Shown: one piece after another, positions 4,806 through 5,034 of the stretch | Position numbering within the stretch: position 1 is the stretch's first letter | Layout: each line of letters begins with the position of its first letter | DNA from: Gammaproteobacteria bacterium | GTDB lineage: Bacteria; Pseudomonadota; Gammaproteobacteria; HK1 | DNA length: 5,034 bases | NCBI GenBank assembly: GCA_022822245.1 | Contig: JAJECB010000221.1 | Coordinates: 1-5,034, forward strand | Direction: 5' to 3' | Position numbers and translations under genes: made by a program | Notes under the pieces: model-generated | Databases searched by the model: none | What the model saw: the letters and a program-made list of their open reading frames with translations, nothing else | What the model was told of the DNA's origin: nothing

Positions 4806-5034
4806 TCCGCCGGCGCCGCGAGCGCCCACGGCGACATGACGTAGGCCGCCCCCACCCGGCCGCCGTCCTCGAGGGCGCCGGCCCCGTTCGGACAAGCATA
4901 CATTGCCGGGTACACCGCGTTCGGCCAGGCCTCGACCGGGTACCGTTCGCGGAGGGCGGCCGCGACCTCCGGCGCGAACCTCGGGTCGACGGTGACCGAC
5001 GCGCCGCCGCTCGCGTCGATCCGCGGGGCGTGGA
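4796..5034 (-). CDS. Probable gamma-glutamyltransferase, C-terminal 78 residues (5' part outside window)
   Basis: The minus-strand frame ending at TGA 4798-4796 encodes 78 residues entering from the right edge. The start HAPRIDASGG, then VTVDPRFAPEVAAAL, YPVEAWPNAVYPA, YACPNGAG and the end GAAYVMSPWA match, as I remember them, the C-terminal segment of one branch of the gamma-glutamyltransferase family (Ntn hydrolases that transfer or hydrolyse gamma-glutamyl groups). The catalytic threonine and autoprocessing site are outside the window and cannot be checked, nor can a signal peptide. A start-free, uninterrupted frame with codon use like the neighbours supports a real gene. If correct, it would release glutamate near a D-glutamate-processing pair. 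The gene stops 92 nt before the nitroreductase start. Confidence 0.65.
   Translation of the reverse strand, partial: HAPRIDASGGASVTVDPRFAPEVAAALRERYPVEAWPNAVYPAMYACPNGAGALEDGGRVGAAYVMSPWALAAPAEPA

Noticed and set aside
3906..4844. 312-codon plus-strand frame over the nitroreductase gene
   Set aside because: It is antisense to the nitroreductase and has low-complexity Arg/Gly/Pro content; it starts in the intergenic palindrome region without an SD.
4704..4895. 64-codon N-terminal extension of the nitroreductase
   Set aside because: It overlaps the upstream gene in another frame, is Gly/Arg/Pro-rich, and an SD supports the internal ATG at 4703.

Overview
This is a high-GC (roughly 70% by eye) bacterial window with five protein-coding genes plus one gene fragment. 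Four lines of evidence point to chromosomal DNA: compact gene packing, strong Shine-Dalgarno (SD) sites, complete housekeeping genes, and no transposase, integrase or phage gene. The sequence alone does not fix the phylum. A high-GC proteobacterium or a Gemmatimonadota-like organism would both fit.

Region 1 (1-1537, minus strand) is a two-gene unit. thiD (HMP/HMP-P kinase, thiamine synthesis) is followed, through an ATGA stop/start overlap, by a histidinol-phosphatase of the inositol-monophosphatase family that runs off the left edge. Region 2 (1538-1677) is a divergent intergenic stretch. It holds two overlapping, mutually exclusive hairpins in the thiD leader, a repeat copy, and the start signals of the plus-strand operon.

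Region 3 (1678-3869, plus strand) is the metabolic core: dgcN (DUF1611 family, D-glutamate N-acetyltransferase) followed by dgcA (enolase superfamily, N-acetyl-D-glutamate racemase). Together they would convert D-Glu to N-acetyl-D-Glu and then to N-acetyl-L-Glu. The ~209-bp gap between them is almost entirely filled by a ~203-bp imperfect palindrome. Part of its right arm recurs as a near-identical 26-nt block just upstream of dgcN.

Region 4 (3870-4109) is a non-coding convergent intergenic stretch. It contains a perfect 41-bp palindrome with 20-nt arms, unusually AT-rich for this DNA, and a GC-rich hairpin. Region 5 (4110-5034, minus strand) holds a YdjA-like nitroreductase and, upstream of it, the C-terminal end of a probable gamma-glutamyltransferase that enters from the right edge. 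A glutamate-releasing enzyme next to a D-glutamate pathway suggests, by inference only, a locus for using gamma-glutamyl or D-glutamyl material.

No clearly new protein system is visible. The most unusual material is non-coding: the palindromic repeat element in and before the dgc operon, and the perfect palindrome behind it.
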